A DNA stretch of 64,000 nt, taken from positions 124,001-188,000 of the forward strand of contig NZ_JALDAX010000001.1 of NCBI RefSeq assembly GCF_022698145.1. Direction: 5' to 3'. A program made the translations under genes and the position numbers. Below, piece after piece: positions 1-7,170 of the stretch (position 1 is the stretch's first letter; the number at the start of each line of letters is the position of its first letter). The stretch is from Streptomyces spinosisporus. GTDB taxonomy: Bacteria > Actinomycetota > Actinomycetes > Streptomycetales > Streptomycetaceae. Under the pieces are notes generated by a model, which did not search any database, was not told where the DNA came from, and saw nothing but the letters and a program-made list of their open reading frames with translations.

Positions 1-1
1 C

Positions 2-130
2 GACGCCGACGAGCTGACCGACGTGGAGCTGATCACCGAACCGGCCGAGGTGATCAGGTACGCGATGCTCCGTGACGCGGCCTGGCATCACGCCGTGCCG
101 TTCCAGCAACTCGCAGCGGCCACCAGCTAG
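2..130 (+). CDS. C-terminal end of an unidentified protein (possible DUF6879 type)
   Basis: Only the last 42 codons are present, in frame 2, ending in TAG at 128-130. The tail contains ITEPAEVIRYAML and AAWHHAVPF. It precedes a DUF5753-type regulator by 19 bases on the same strand. In Streptomyces such regulators often follow a DUF6879-like gene whose end has a similar Trp-His-Ala-Val-Pro stretch, so that family is a guess. The start lies outside the window. Confidence 0.5.
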   Translation, partial: DADELTDVELITEPAEVIRYAMLRDAAWHHAVPFQQLAAATS

Positions 131-149
131 AAGGGCGGTCCGGGTACCG

Positions 150-1001
150 GTGACGACGGACTACCAGCAGGCACGCGAGGCGCTCGGGGTGCGTCTGCGC
201 GAGCTCCGCATGTCCGCGCCGGAAGGACGTCTCACCGGTACCCGCCTCGCACAGCTCCTCGGCTGGCCACAGCCCAAGATCTCGAAGCTGGAGAACGGGA
301 AGCAGACCGCCACGCCGGACGACTTGCGGGCCTGGGCCGACGCGACCGGCCAGCCCGACGCGTACGGCGAACTCCTGGCCCGGCTCAGGGGGTTCGAGTC
401 CCACATCCGCTCATGGCGGCGACAGCTCGCCGCCGGGCACCAGCCGGTGCAGCAGACGATCGCCGCCGAGTACGAGCGCTCCGCCGTCGTGCACGGCTTC
501 GAGTCCGTCACCGTGCCGGGCATCCTCCAGACCGCCGACTACGCCCGGCACGTCTTCAACCGGTACGCGGAGCTCCAGCGTTCGCCCCGGGACACCGAGG
601 CGGCCGTGCGCGCCCGCCTGAAGCGGCAAGAGTTTCTCTACGAGGCGAACAGGCGCTTCGAGATCCTGATCGGCGAGACCGCCCTTCGGTCGCTGATCTG
701 CCCGCCCTCGGTGCTCGCCGCACAGCTCGACCGCCTCGCCGGGCTGATCGGCCTGGACACGGTCCGGCTCGGGATCATCCCGTTCACGGCCTCGCTGAAG
801 ATCCCGCCGACCGGCGGCTTCTGGGTGCATGACGAGCGCCTCGTCATGGTCGAGGTCTGGCACGCAGAGCTCTGGATCGACGACAGCGACTCGATCGCGC
901 TCTACCTGCGGACCTGGCGCACGCTGCGGGAGTCGGCCGTGTTCGGCACCGACGCCCAGAACCTGATCAGCCGCGCCCGCCGGGAGCTCAACGTCACCTA
1001 G
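150..1001 (+). CDS. XRE-family regulator with DUF5753 (Scr1-type antitoxin-like) domain
   Basis: Predicted DNA-binding regulator of 283 residues. A helix-turn-helix lies at about residues 29-70 (LAQLLGWPQPKISKLENGK), followed by a DUF5753 domain from about residue 95 to the end (for example GFESVTVPGILQTADYARHV). The GTG at 150 is chosen because the protein then begins just before the HTH and a purine-rich GAAGGGCGG lies upstream; an upstream ATG at 72 would add 26 atypical residues and overlap the preceding gene. Such proteins are very common in Streptomyces and are often paired with a small partner, here perhaps the gene ending at 130. A hairpin overlaps the stop codon. The target is unknown. 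Confidence 0.85.
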   Translation: MTTDYQQAREALGVRLRELRMSAPEGRLTGTRLAQLLGWPQPKISKLENGKQTATPDDLRAWADATGQPDAYGELLARLRGFESHIRSWRRQLAAGHQPVQQTIAAEYERSAVVHGFESVTVPGILQTADYARHVFNRYAELQRSPRDTEAAVRARLKRQEFLYEANRRFEILIGETALRSLICPPSVLAAQLDRLAGLIGLDTVRLGIIPFTASLKIPPTGGFWVHDERLVMVEVWHAELWIDDSDSIALYLRTWRTLRESAVFGTDAQNLISRARRELNVT

Positions 1002-1021
1002 ACCCGAAAGGCTTCGGGTCT
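1000..1021 (+). terminator. Hairpin at the end of the DUF5753 regulator gene
   Basis: AGACCCGAA and TTCGGGTCT form a 9-bp stem around a 4-base loop. The left arm overlaps the TAG stop codon. No U tract follows, as is usual in Streptomyces. Confidence 0.6.
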
Positions 1022-1232
1022 GGACGCCTGACGCGTGCACGCTGAGGCGCACCGACTGAGCAGCGAGGGAGCTGAGCCGGCGAATACGTCCGGCCGGATT
1101 AAGTAAAGGCCCGGCTGGTGAGCACTGCCGCCAGTCGCACTCGGCCCGCTCCCTGCGTCCCTCGCTGAAGTCGTCCGTCCCGCTGCGAGGTTGGCGCCTG
1201 GCGGCACCGCCCCCGCTCCCCGGTACGACGTG

Positions 1233-1667
1233 TCACCCCGCACTCTGCGGAGCCGCCAGAGCCGCAACCACGGCTTCGGGCTCCGGCCGCCACAGCCCGA
1301 GGCGTCCGGTCGCGCTGATCGGCTCCGGCAGGGCGGTGATCCCCTCCAGCACCCAGTGCCAGGCGCCGTGCTCGCCCCACCGGTCGGCACAGCACCCCTC
1401 GCCCAGGTGACACGTCACCCTGTCGACGACGGCGACGATCGCCCCGTACCTGATCGGCCAGCCTTCGAGCGCTTCGCGGACGCCGGGCACGGCCCAGCCG
1501 TCGCGGTCGTCCTTCGTCCCGGCGTGGATCAGCAGCGGCCCCGCGAAGGCTGCGGGCAGTGCCCATGACCGGTTCTCCACCGGCTTCAGTCCGGCGGCGA
1601 TCAGCGCCGCCCAGGGCTGCCGGACGGTCAGGGCGCGAGCGAGCACTTCGTGCCTGCGGATCGTCAT
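1233..1667 (-). CDS. ASCH-domain protein
   Basis: 144 residues beginning MTIRRHEVLARALTV. The segment GLKPVENRSW fits the ASCH signature G-x-K-x-x-E-x-R, and the opening LTVRQPWAALI is typical of ASCH proteins related to RNA- or nucleotide-binding folds. A CHLGEGCC stretch near residue 90 could bind metal, but this is not established. Starts further upstream would run into the divergent gene at 1746 and add a low-complexity Arg/Pro leader, so the ATG at 1667 is preferred. In mobile elements ASCH proteins are often accessory cargo. The substrate cannot be told from sequence. Confidence 0.75.
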   Translation of the reverse strand: MTIRRHEVLARALTVRQPWAALIAAGLKPVENRSWALPAAFAGPLLIHAGTKDDRDGWAVPGVREALEGWPIRYGAIVAVVDRVTCHLGEGCCADRWGEHGAWHWVLEGITALPEPISATGRLGLWRPEPEAVVAALAAPQSAG

Positions 1668-1745
1668 GCGCTCAGTCTCGCGGAGAGATCTTGGCCCTTC
1701 GAGTGCGATCGTGGAGACGGCGTGGGCCAGTTGAAGGGAGCTCAC

Positions 1746-2006
1746 ATGTCGACAGTCATCCGGTCCCGGAACAGGCGCACCGCCGCGCCGACCCTGCCCG
1801 AGCTCGTGATGCGGCACCTCCGCCAGCGCAAGGGCGCCGGACTGCCCGGCCGGTCGCTGTGGGCGCTGGGCGCCGCCCTGGGCACCGACGGTGAAGCACT
1901 GCGCCCGGTGCTCGCCCGGCTCGAAGAGCGCGGCCTGATCGTCCAGGAGAAGGCGGCCCCCTCCCGGGACCGCGAGCGCCCCGCACCGACCTGGCGGGCG
2001 CTGTAG
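1746..2006 (+). CDS. Small winged-helix DNA-binding protein
   Basis: 86 residues with a compact winged-helix look: LPELVMRHLRQRK, a recognition region near LWALGAALGTDGEALRPVLARLEERGLI, then a short wing. An excellent ribosome site (GAAGGGAG) precedes the ATG at 1746. The helix pattern resembles MarR- or ArsR-like small regulators of conjugative elements. It is divergent from the ASCH gene, and the two starts are 78 bp apart, so one control region may serve both. A strong hairpin follows at 2022. Confidence 0.65.
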   Translation: MSTVIRSRNRRTAAPTLPELVMRHLRQRKGAGLPGRSLWALGAALGTDGEALRPVLARLEERGLIVQEKAAPSRDRERPAPTWRAL

Positions 2007-2021
2007 CGCCTCAACGCATGC

Positions 2022-2055
2022 GAGGGGCCGGGAGGTTCGCGCCTCCCGGCCCCTC
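2022..2055. terminator. Bidirectional terminator
   Basis: GAGGGGCCGGGAGG and CCTCCCGGCCCCTC form a perfect 14-bp stem with loop TTCGCG. It lies between the converging ends of the small winged-helix gene and the SpdB-like gene. Confidence 0.85.
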
Positions 2056-2111
2056 AGTGGATGCCCGGTACGAGTCACTGCCCGGCGGCTGACGGGCCGC
2101 CAGGCGAGCGC

Positions 2112-3065
2112 TCAGCCGCTCCCGTTCACCCGGTGCAGCCGCACCATGCGCTTGACCGTCTCGGGGTTCGCGTCCGGCCGGTCGGCCCGCACTTCGGCGA
2201 GCACGGCCGCCGGGTCGGTGATCCCCTCGTCCATGACGCTCTGCACGAGCTCCTTGATCGATCCGGATCGCGGAACGAAGTGCTCGACAGGTCCGGATCC
2301 GATCCGCCGGACCGGATCCGCCCGGGATCCGGATCCGGAGCGATCCGGCTGCTGTGATCCGGATCCGGATTCCGCCCCGTCGTCGATCGCGTCGGCGAGC
2401 GTCTCAGCGAGCGCCTTGCGAGTGATCCCCTGCGCGTCCCAGGCGACGGCCGTGAGCGATCCGGATTCCCGGAGCGCTGCGGTCTCCTGCCGGATCCGGA
2501 TCAGCTCCCTGTCGACGACCGTGAGCGCGAGCTCTTCGCCCGCACGGCTCCGGCGCTGCTGGACGATCTGGTAGCTCTCGTCCGACAGCGGGTGGGCCGT
2601 GATCATCATCATGACCGTCCACAGCCCCTTCGCGAGCAGGCTGATCACGGCTCCGATGATCCCGATCCAGAGCCCGGCGTGGAGCCGCCCCTCGGTGGCG
2701 ATCGCGGTCATCGAGACGGCCAGCGCGATCCACCCGGCGGTGCGGGGGATCTTCGCCCGGTCGTCGTACTGCATGCTCCATTCGGCAGCCATGAGCACCG
2801 CCCAGGAGAGATCGAATGCCCCTGCCGCGAGGTACGCGACCCAAACCGGCGCGGCGAGCGCCAGCAGAGCACCGATCGACGTCACGGACCACGCCAGCGC
2901 GATGCCGACGACGAGAACGGTCGCGGCCGTGACCGCCCGCCGGACGGCGCGGTGCACGTCGAAGACGGAGATCACCTGACGGTCCACGTGCTTGTTGATC
3001 GTGAACGTCTCGCCGTCCCTGGTGACTTCGGTCGGCACCGAAGTGCGGATGTTCTTGATCTTCAT
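2112..3065 (-). CDS. spdB: SpdB-like conjugal spread membrane protein
   Basis: 317 residues. Hydrophobic segments lie at about residues 44-63, 66-85, 108-124 and 131-155, followed by a hydrophilic tail. This matches the Spd membrane proteins encoded beside TraB in Streptomyces plasmids and AICEs, which help intramycelial spread. The ATG overlaps the TraB stop by 4 bases (ATGA), so the two are translationally coupled. Residues about 185-262 hold repeated Ser-Gly pairs (SGSGS, RSGSGSR, RIGSG). These are forced by the GATCCGGATC repeats in the DNA, so the coding region doubles as a candidate TraB-binding locus. The last 50 residues (IKELVQSVMDEGITDPAAVL) look like a small helical domain. Confidence 0.75.
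   Translation of the reverse strand: MKIKNIRTSVPTEVTRDGETFTINKHVDRQVISVFDVHRAVRRAVTAATVLVVGIALAWSVTSIGALLALAAPVWVAYLAAGAFDLSWAVLMAAEWSMQYDDRAKIPRTAGWIALAVSMTAIATEGRLHAGLWIGIIGAVISLLAKGLWTVMMMITAHPLSDESYQIVQQRRSRAGEELALTVVDRELIRIRQETAALRESGSLTAVAWDAQGITRKALAETLADAIDDGAESGSGSQQPDRSGSGSRADPVRRIGSGPVEHFVPRSGSIKELVQSVMDEGITDPAAVLAEVRADRPDANPETVKRMVRLHRVNGSG
2260..2502. repeat. Cluster of GATCCGGA motifs, candidate clt / TraB recognition sites
   Basis: Exact GATCCGGA occurs on the + strand at 2260, 2326, 2332, 2356, 2362, 2458 and 2493. The reverse complement TCCGGATC occurs at 2262, 2292, 2328, 2358 and 2495. Several overlap as the palindrome GATCCGGATC. From memory, TraB of pSVH1 recognises 8-bp GACCCGGA repeats in its clt locus; this motif differs at one base. 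Further copies lie inside traB (4013, 4052), and one exact GACCCGGA is at 4003. The site sits downstream of traB, within the 3' half of the spdB-like gene. Confidence 0.65.
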
Positions 3066-4303
3066 CGGTCCTGCCCCTTCGGTGCGTCGGTGATCGGCTC
3101 CGCCGCCGACGGGATCGCGTACGTGCCTTCAGCCGTGCGTGTGATCACGCCCTGTTCGGTCATCCGGGTCAGCTTCCGCAGCACGCTCCCGGGGTTGCGA
3201 TCGAGCGTCCGAGCCAGCGCCCGGGGGCCCGCAGCCCCGCCCAGGAGGGCGCGCTCGATCGCCTCCGCGAAGTCGTCGGTCCGGGGTGTTGCCGTTGCCG
3301 TTGCGTGCCTGTTCTCCCTGGTAGAAGACGTGGGTTCGATCCGGGCAACGGCAACGCCCGGCCGCGCGGGGACCTTGGTCAGGCACACGCGCCCCGGCCT
3401 GGCAGCGAGCGCCGCCGGGGACAGCCACAGCGCGAACAGGGGCCGTGCCGGGTGCCTGCGCCCCTTCTCGTGCACGAGCACCTGCCCGGCGCGGTCGAGC
3501 TTGTGGGCGCTGTACCCGGCGGTGGCGAGCTCCATGAGCGCGACCTGGTTGGCCTCTGCCGTCTGGAGCATGTGCACCAGTCGGCAGGTGAACTGATCAC
3601 GCACCTCGCTGGGGACGCTCGACGTCTTCGGGTCCTGGAGCCCGGCCCAGACGTGGACGCCGAGTTCGCGCCCCTCCTGGACGACGGTGATCAGGTGCCG
3701 CAGGCCGGTCGCCGACAGCTCGTTGAAGATCCGGGACTCGTCGATGATCACGGCCCGGTGAGGGCGGTCGGCCATCTTCGCGCGGGCCGGGAACTCTCTG
3801 CCGACGAGGTCGGCGAGGCGCTCTTCGATCTCGGGCAGCGACTCGTACACCCGGGCGTGCGCCAGGTACGGGGCGCCGGTCGCGCCGAACTTGCCGTCCC
3901 AGACTTCGATCACCCAGTCGGGGCGTCGCTTCGCCCAGTCGGCGAGCACGCGGATCGTGCTCGACTTCCCGGATCCGGTCATGCCCACGGCGAGGATGTG
4001 CTGACCCGGATTGATCCGGACGGAGCGGCCGACGAACAGTCCGCGCCGGGCGATCCGGATCCGGCGTCCGCGACGCTGCGGGCGGTGCCGCATCAGCCGG
4101 AGGACGATCCGGTCCGGCAGGTGATCGTGGACGCGCTGCGAGATCGTCCGCGCGTTCTCGGACTTCGTCTTCGCGCGCTCGTGGCCGATCATGGCCCGCC
4201 GGGACTGACGCTCCTTGACGAAGATCCGCCACCGCATACGGGCGTAGAGCCATCCGCCGAAGAGGGCGGCCAGCGCGAGCAGAAACGCTATGGTGCCGAT
4301 CAT
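3062..4303 (-). CDS. traB: TraB-type FtsK/SpoIIIE DNA translocase
   Basis: 413 residues. An N-terminal membrane segment (about 3-20) is followed by a basic region. Walker A is GMTGSGKSS at about 107-115 and Walker B is VIIDES at about 185-190. A C-terminal winged-helix-like segment lies at about 345-400 (RALARTLDRNPGSVLRKLTRM). In Streptomyces TraB forms a hexameric motor that moves double-stranded plasmid DNA between cells, and its C-terminal winged helix reads 8-bp repeats. The ATG at 4303 puts the membrane helix at the start. The gene is coupled to the spdB-like gene through ATGA. It is somewhat short for the family, mostly at the N-terminus. The upstream gene ends 78 bp away. Confidence 0.85.
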   Translation of the reverse strand: MIGTIAFLLALAALFGGWLYARMRWRIFVKERQSRRAMIGHERAKTKSENARTISQRVHDHLPDRIVLRLMRHRPQRRGRRIRIARRGLFVGRSVRINPGQHILAVGMTGSGKSSTIRVLADWAKRRPDWVIEVWDGKFGATGAPYLAHARVYESLPEIEERLADLVGREFPARAKMADRPHRAVIIDESRIFNELSATGLRHLITVVQEGRELGVHVWAGLQDPKTSSVPSEVRDQFTCRLVHMLQTAEANQVALMELATAGYSAHKLDRAGQVLVHEKGRRHPARPLFALWLSPAALAARPGRVCLTKVPARPGVAVARIEPTSSTRENRHATATATPRTDDFAEAIERALLGGAAGPRALARTLDRNPGSVLRKLTRMTEQGVITRTAEGTYAIPSAAEPITDAPKGQDR

Positions 4304-4381
4304 GGCTGAGGGGTCCTTTCCCTCGGTCTAGGCGGGCCGCCGGGCTGTGATCCCGAGCGGCTCGCCGCTGTTACTGGTGTT

Positions 4382-4588
4382 TCAGGTGAGAGGCCAGAGC
4401 CGGCCGTTTTCATCGCGCCGGATGACGCGCTGGTCGACCAGCGAGACGAGCCCGGCCCGGACGAGGTAGCGGTCCACGACCCTGGCCGCCGTCTCGTGCT
4501 CTTCGAGCGTCCAACCGGGGTGCTCGGCAACGAAGTTGGCGAGCCGGTTGCGCTGCCACGTGTTGAGGGTGAGGGAGTGATCAGTCAC
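4382..4588 (-). CDS. Small protein of unknown function, last of a coupled set of four
   Basis: 68 residues from a GTG that overlaps the preceding TGA by 4 bases. The protein reads VTDHSLTLNTWQRNRL and ends with RRDENGRLWPLT. It is mostly helical with a central AARVVDRYLVRAGLV segment, perhaps a small DNA-binding or adaptor domain. No family is recognised. Starting earlier would only extend into another frame of the neighbouring gene. The reading frame is supported by coupling and position, not by homology. Confidence 0.6.
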   Translation of the reverse strand: MTDHSLTLNTWQRNRLANFVAEHPGWTLEEHETAARVVDRYLVRAGLVSLVDQRVIRRDENGRLWPLT

Positions 4589-4965
4589 GACAGCAGTCCC
4601 GCCGCGCGCAGCTCGTTCGTGATCTCCCCAGCGACGTCCGGCGGCAGAGTCTTGAGGCGGTGCCCGATCTTGGCCGTCGGGCGCTCGCTGGGGAGCGTCC
4701 ACGTCTTGAGCCCGTCCACGGCCGCGCGCAGATGCTCGGCACGGCGCAGGATCACCGACAGGTCGTCCACGGTGTGATCGAGAACCGACTTCGTCGGGCT
4801 CTGCCCGAGCTGCTCGCCGGTCGCGCGTTCGGCCATCGAGACGAGCTGACCGACGGCAGCGGCGTGCGTCTGCTGAAGGTCCTTGATCGCGAGCTCCAGG
4901 GCTTCGGCGACGCGCTCCGGCGGGAGGGTCTCGAAGACGTTCGGGAGGTCCATAGGGCCGTTCAT
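4585..4965 (-). CDS. Helical protein of unknown function
   Basis: 126 residues from ATG 4965, preceded by GCGGAGG at good spacing and overlapping the stop of the 58-residue gene (ATGA). Long amphipathic helices dominate (RVAEALELAIKDLQQTHAAAVGQLVSMAERAT, and VDDLSVILRRAEHLRAAVDGL), suggesting a coiled-coil or four-helix protein. No catalytic motif is seen and no family is recognised. An internal ATG at 4953 is a weaker alternative start. It is the third gene of the coupled set 5971 to 4382. Confidence 0.65.
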   Translation of the reverse strand: MNGPMDLPNVFETLPPERVAEALELAIKDLQQTHAAAVGQLVSMAERATGEQLGQSPTKSVLDHTVDDLSVILRRAEHLRAAVDGLKTWTLPSERPTAKIGHRLKTLPPDVAGEITNELRAAGLLS

Positions 4966-5138
4966 GACTGCCTCCGCTTGTCGCCGACGAGCTTGATCGC
5001 GAGACCCGCCCGGACACGCCGTTGGTCGATCTGGCTGAGCTCGCCGTAGTGGACGAGACACGGCCGCACGAGGGCGCTGCCGCTCCATGTGCAGGCGCAA
5101 GCGGTATGCGTGTGGCCGTCGTCGCGCTTCGTGCTCAT
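4962..5138 (-). CDS. 58-residue Cys/His-containing small protein
   Basis: The ATG at 5138 overlaps the TGA of the excisionase-like gene, and its own TGA overlaps the next ATG, so it is locked into the set by two ATGA junctions. The sequence begins MSTKRDDGHTHTACACTWSG and ends with VGDKRRQS. Two early histidines, two cysteines close together and a third at about residue 27 could form a small metal site; this is inference. The length is below common gene-calling cut-offs. No family is recognised. Confidence 0.6.
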   Translation of the reverse strand: MSTKRDDGHTHTACACTWSGSALVRPCLVHYGELSQIDQRRVRAGLAIKLVGDKRRQS

Positions 5139-5971
5139 CGCTGCGCGCCCCGTTCGAGGCGCGCAGCGACGGACTCCAGGTGCCGGGCGATGTCCTCGTG
5201 GCCCGCCGCGCGCTTGCGGGCGGCCTCCTTCAGGTACCGCGCGCTCTCGGCCGTCCGGTTCGTTCCTGCCGCTGTGATCGCGAGGTCGAGACGCCGCGTC
5301 GCCCGGTCGGCGTCGGCGCGGGCCGCCTCGACCTCACGACGGCGGGCCGTCTTGTCGTCGTCGGCCCGGCGCTTCAGGTCGTCCTTCTTCACGTCGGCCC
5401 ACAGCGCCCGGACCTGATCACGGTTCGCGCCCCACTCAGCGAGGTCACGAGCGCAGGGCTCCCCCAGCAGGACGCGGGTCGCTGCGTTGTCCGACGGGCT
5501 GATGCCGCCCCGGACGGCCGCGAGATCACGTGACCAGCACCATGCACAAGCCCCGGCAGTCTTCAGGGACTTGAGGTCGGCCAGCGTGTGGATGACCGCC
5601 GGGCCGAAGACGGCGACCGCGTCGTTGTCGAGCCGGTGAAGAGCGTCACGGCCCTTGGGGGTGTTCATGTACCGGTTGACGTCGTCCACGTCGCGGACCT
5701 GTTCGCGGCCGTCGGACAGAACGACCTTCGCGGGCTCCGGGGGCCAGATCGTGGCCCTGAGCTGTCGGGCGTAGGCGACGAGGTCGCGGTGTCGGTGGAC
5801 GGCGTCGACCCTGCGCTTCGTCGCGACGGTCATCACCTCGCTGCGCGAGACGAGCTGACCGCGCGGCCCGGCCGACGCCGTGAGCGCGCCGCTCCTGATC
5901 AGCGAGTAGACGGTGGGCTTGCTGACGCCGAGTGCCCAGGCGGCGTGCTCGACGTTTATGAACTCATTCAT
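5135..5971 (-). CDS. Excisionase/MerR-like HTH protein with long helical C-terminus
   Basis: 278 residues. The first 50 residues (INVEHAAWALGVSKPTVYSLIRSGAL) are a classic excisionase or MerR-type helix-turn-helix. The middle carries ACAWCWSRD and later EPCARDLAEWG, which together could make a Cys-rich metal site. The last 80 residues are a charged coiled coil (DDKTARRREVEAARADADRATRRLDLAI). It heads a set of four genes joined by 4-base overlaps. Excisionases are usually under 80 residues, so this is more likely a regulator or a multi-domain element protein than a simple Xis. The promoter lies in the AT-rich region upstream. Confidence 0.65.
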   Translation of the reverse strand: MNEFINVEHAAWALGVSKPTVYSLIRSGALTASAGPRGQLVSRSEVMTVATKRRVDAVHRHRDLVAYARQLRATIWPPEPAKVVLSDGREQVRDVDDVNRYMNTPKGRDALHRLDNDAVAVFGPAVIHTLADLKSLKTAGACAWCWSRDLAAVRGGISPSDNAATRVLLGEPCARDLAEWGANRDQVRALWADVKKDDLKRRADDDKTARRREVEAARADADRATRRLDLAITAAGTNRTAESARYLKEAARKRAAGHEDIARHLESVAARLERGAQR

Positions 5972-6056
5972 TTATGCGCCCCGATTAAATCTAATGGCCC
6001 GTCAGATGAGCTTTATAAAGAAGCGTACACTGAACTCGTGGTGTGATCGCCATCAA

Positions 6057-6088
6057 GAAAAGGCCGGGCCTCCTCCCCCGGCCTTTTC
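6057..6088. terminator. Strong GC hairpin flanked by A/T runs
   Basis: GAAAAGGCCGGG and CCCGGCCTTTTC form a perfect 12-bp stem. The right arm ends in TTTT, so it resembles a classical rho-independent terminator. It may shield the rightward operon from transcription starting further left. Confidence 0.75.
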
Positions 6089-6098
6089 GCTTCTTTAC

Positions 6099-6117
6099 TA
6101 TCTGGAAAATCCAGATA
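6099..6117. promoter_or_regulatory. Candidate operator palindrome
   Basis: TATCTGG and CCAGATA form a perfect 7-bp inverted repeat around AAAAT. It lies in the divergent control region between two operons and next to AT-rich sequence, which suits an operator for an element-encoded HTH protein. The binding protein is unknown. Confidence 0.4.
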
Positions 6118-6320
6118 AGGGCTCAAAGTATGTGAGGTCGGCGAGCACTACGTTTTTATATTTAGTTTTGATCTGTAGGAACACACAAGAGATTTCGGGC
6201 AATCGGAGATCGATTCGAGGAATCCCGGACCTAGAATTGAACGCAGACGGCATCGGACGCCGGGCTTCGGCATAGGGAGAACGCCCGCCACTGTGCGGGG
6301 ATCACGAGAGGTTTTCTCCC

Positions 6321-6572
6321 GTGCCACGTGCATACCGTCTTTCGCCCGAAGGGCGTGAAGTGCTCTCCGCCAACGCGGAGAAGGGCCAGAAGGCCGCCAA
6401 CTCCGTCGACTCGTACGTCCGGCGCCTTGAGCGTCACGCCGACGAGCTGACGCCCGAACATATCGCCCGCCTCGCCGGGCTCGTCCTGCGCGATCAGCCG
6501 AACCGAAAGGCTGAACTTCCGGCGGAGAAGGCCGCAGAGCTGCGACGCCTGATCGGAGGCGGATCGCAGTGA
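6321..6572 (+). CDS. Small basic/helical protein of unknown function
   Basis: 83 residues from a GTG with GAGAGG upstream. The protein begins MPRAYRLSPEGREVLSANAEKG. It is charged and helical (SYVRRLERHADELTPEHIARLAGLVL) with no catalytic motif. It is the first gene of a coupled set: its TGA overlaps the next GTG by 4 bases. The position before a replication gene suggests a copy-control or accessory replication role, which is inference only. Confidence 0.6.
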   Translation: MPRAYRLSPEGREVLSANAEKGQKAANSVDSYVRRLERHADELTPEHIARLAGLVLRDQPNRKAELPAEKAAELRRLIGGGSQ

Positions 6573-6856
6573 GCACACATGAGAAAAGCCGCCCCCTGGG
6601 CAAGGGCGGCTCTCCCGAGAACGACGCATCCAACGTCACTTCCCAGGATACCGCTGTATTCGTCCCTCCGGCAGGAGGAAAAGACTGCTCGACGTACTAC
6701 GTGCGCCTCTGCGATGGGCTCGCCGAGCGTCTCGAAGACCTCGCCAACCGACGCGGTGTGCTCCTCGAAGATCTCGCCGCCGAACTGATCGAGGACGGCC
6801 TGATCCGGGCCTCGCTGACCGAGAGCCTTCTCACGAGCTGGGAGGCCCGGTCATGA
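6569..6856 (+). CDS. Small protein with possible ribbon-helix-helix fold
   Basis: 95 residues from a GTG overlapping the previous stop. After a disordered Gly/Ser/Asn-rich first half, the segment YYVRLCDGLAERLEDLANRR, followed by GVLLEDLAAELIEDGL, gives one short strand and two helices. That order fits ribbon-helix-helix DNA-binding proteins. Its TGA overlaps the next ATG by 4 bases. The function is unknown; a transcriptional or replication regulator of the element is plausible. Confidence 0.6.
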   Translation: MSTHEKSRPLGKGGSPENDASNVTSQDTAVFVPPAGGKDCSTYYVRLCDGLAERLEDLANRRGVLLEDLAAELIEDGLIRASLTESLLTSWEARS

Positions 6857-7170
6857 GCGACACCGAATTCGTGCAACGGGTCACCTCTTCCCGCAAGCCG
6901 GGACCCAAGCGCGACCCGCTGCGCGCAGAGCTGCGCGAGATGTTCCCGGAGTGGTCGGACCGGACCTTTGCCACCTACTGGAAGGGCATGACGGCACACC
7001 TTGATCTCGTAGCACGCGGTCTGATCACGGCCGCGTACATGCACGAGCTCCAGGCCACGGCCATCGATCGCGCCACCAAGCCGAACGGCGCCTTCAGCGT
7101 CGTCGGCTACGCGAAGGCGTGCGAGAACGGGGCGGCGGACATCCTCGCGAAGTTCGGGGGTGCGTCATGA
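6853..7170 (+). CDS. Small protein of unknown function preceding the replication gene
   Basis: 105 residues from ATG 6853, joined to both neighbours by ATGA overlaps. The N-terminal part (SRKPGPKRDPLRAELREMF) is basic; the middle (WSDRTFATYWKGMTAHLDLV) may be helical. No known domain is recognised. Tight coupling to the primase-polymerase gene suggests a helper role in replication of the element. Confidence 0.6.
   Translation: MSDTEFVQRVTSSRKPGPKRDPLRAELREMFPEWSDRTFATYWKGMTAHLDLVARGLITAAYMHELQATAIDRATKPNGAFSVVGYAKACENGAADILAKFGGAS

Larger units (their letters stand above)
5972..6320. promoter_or_regulatory. AT-rich divergent control region of the mobile element
   Basis: 349 bp without a gene, clearly richer in A and T than its surroundings (for example TTTTTATATTTAGTTTTGAT near 6151-6170). 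It separates the leftward HTH-led set from the rightward replication set, so promoters for both are expected here. It contains a terminator-like hairpin at 6057-6088 and a short palindrome at 6099-6117. A GAGAGG ribosome site precedes the GTG at 6321. No open reading frame here looks real. Confidence 0.6.

Noticed and set aside
5913..6275. 120-codon frame in the AT-rich control region
   Set aside because: It covers the terminator and palindrome, lacks a ribosome site, and has no sensible protein pattern.
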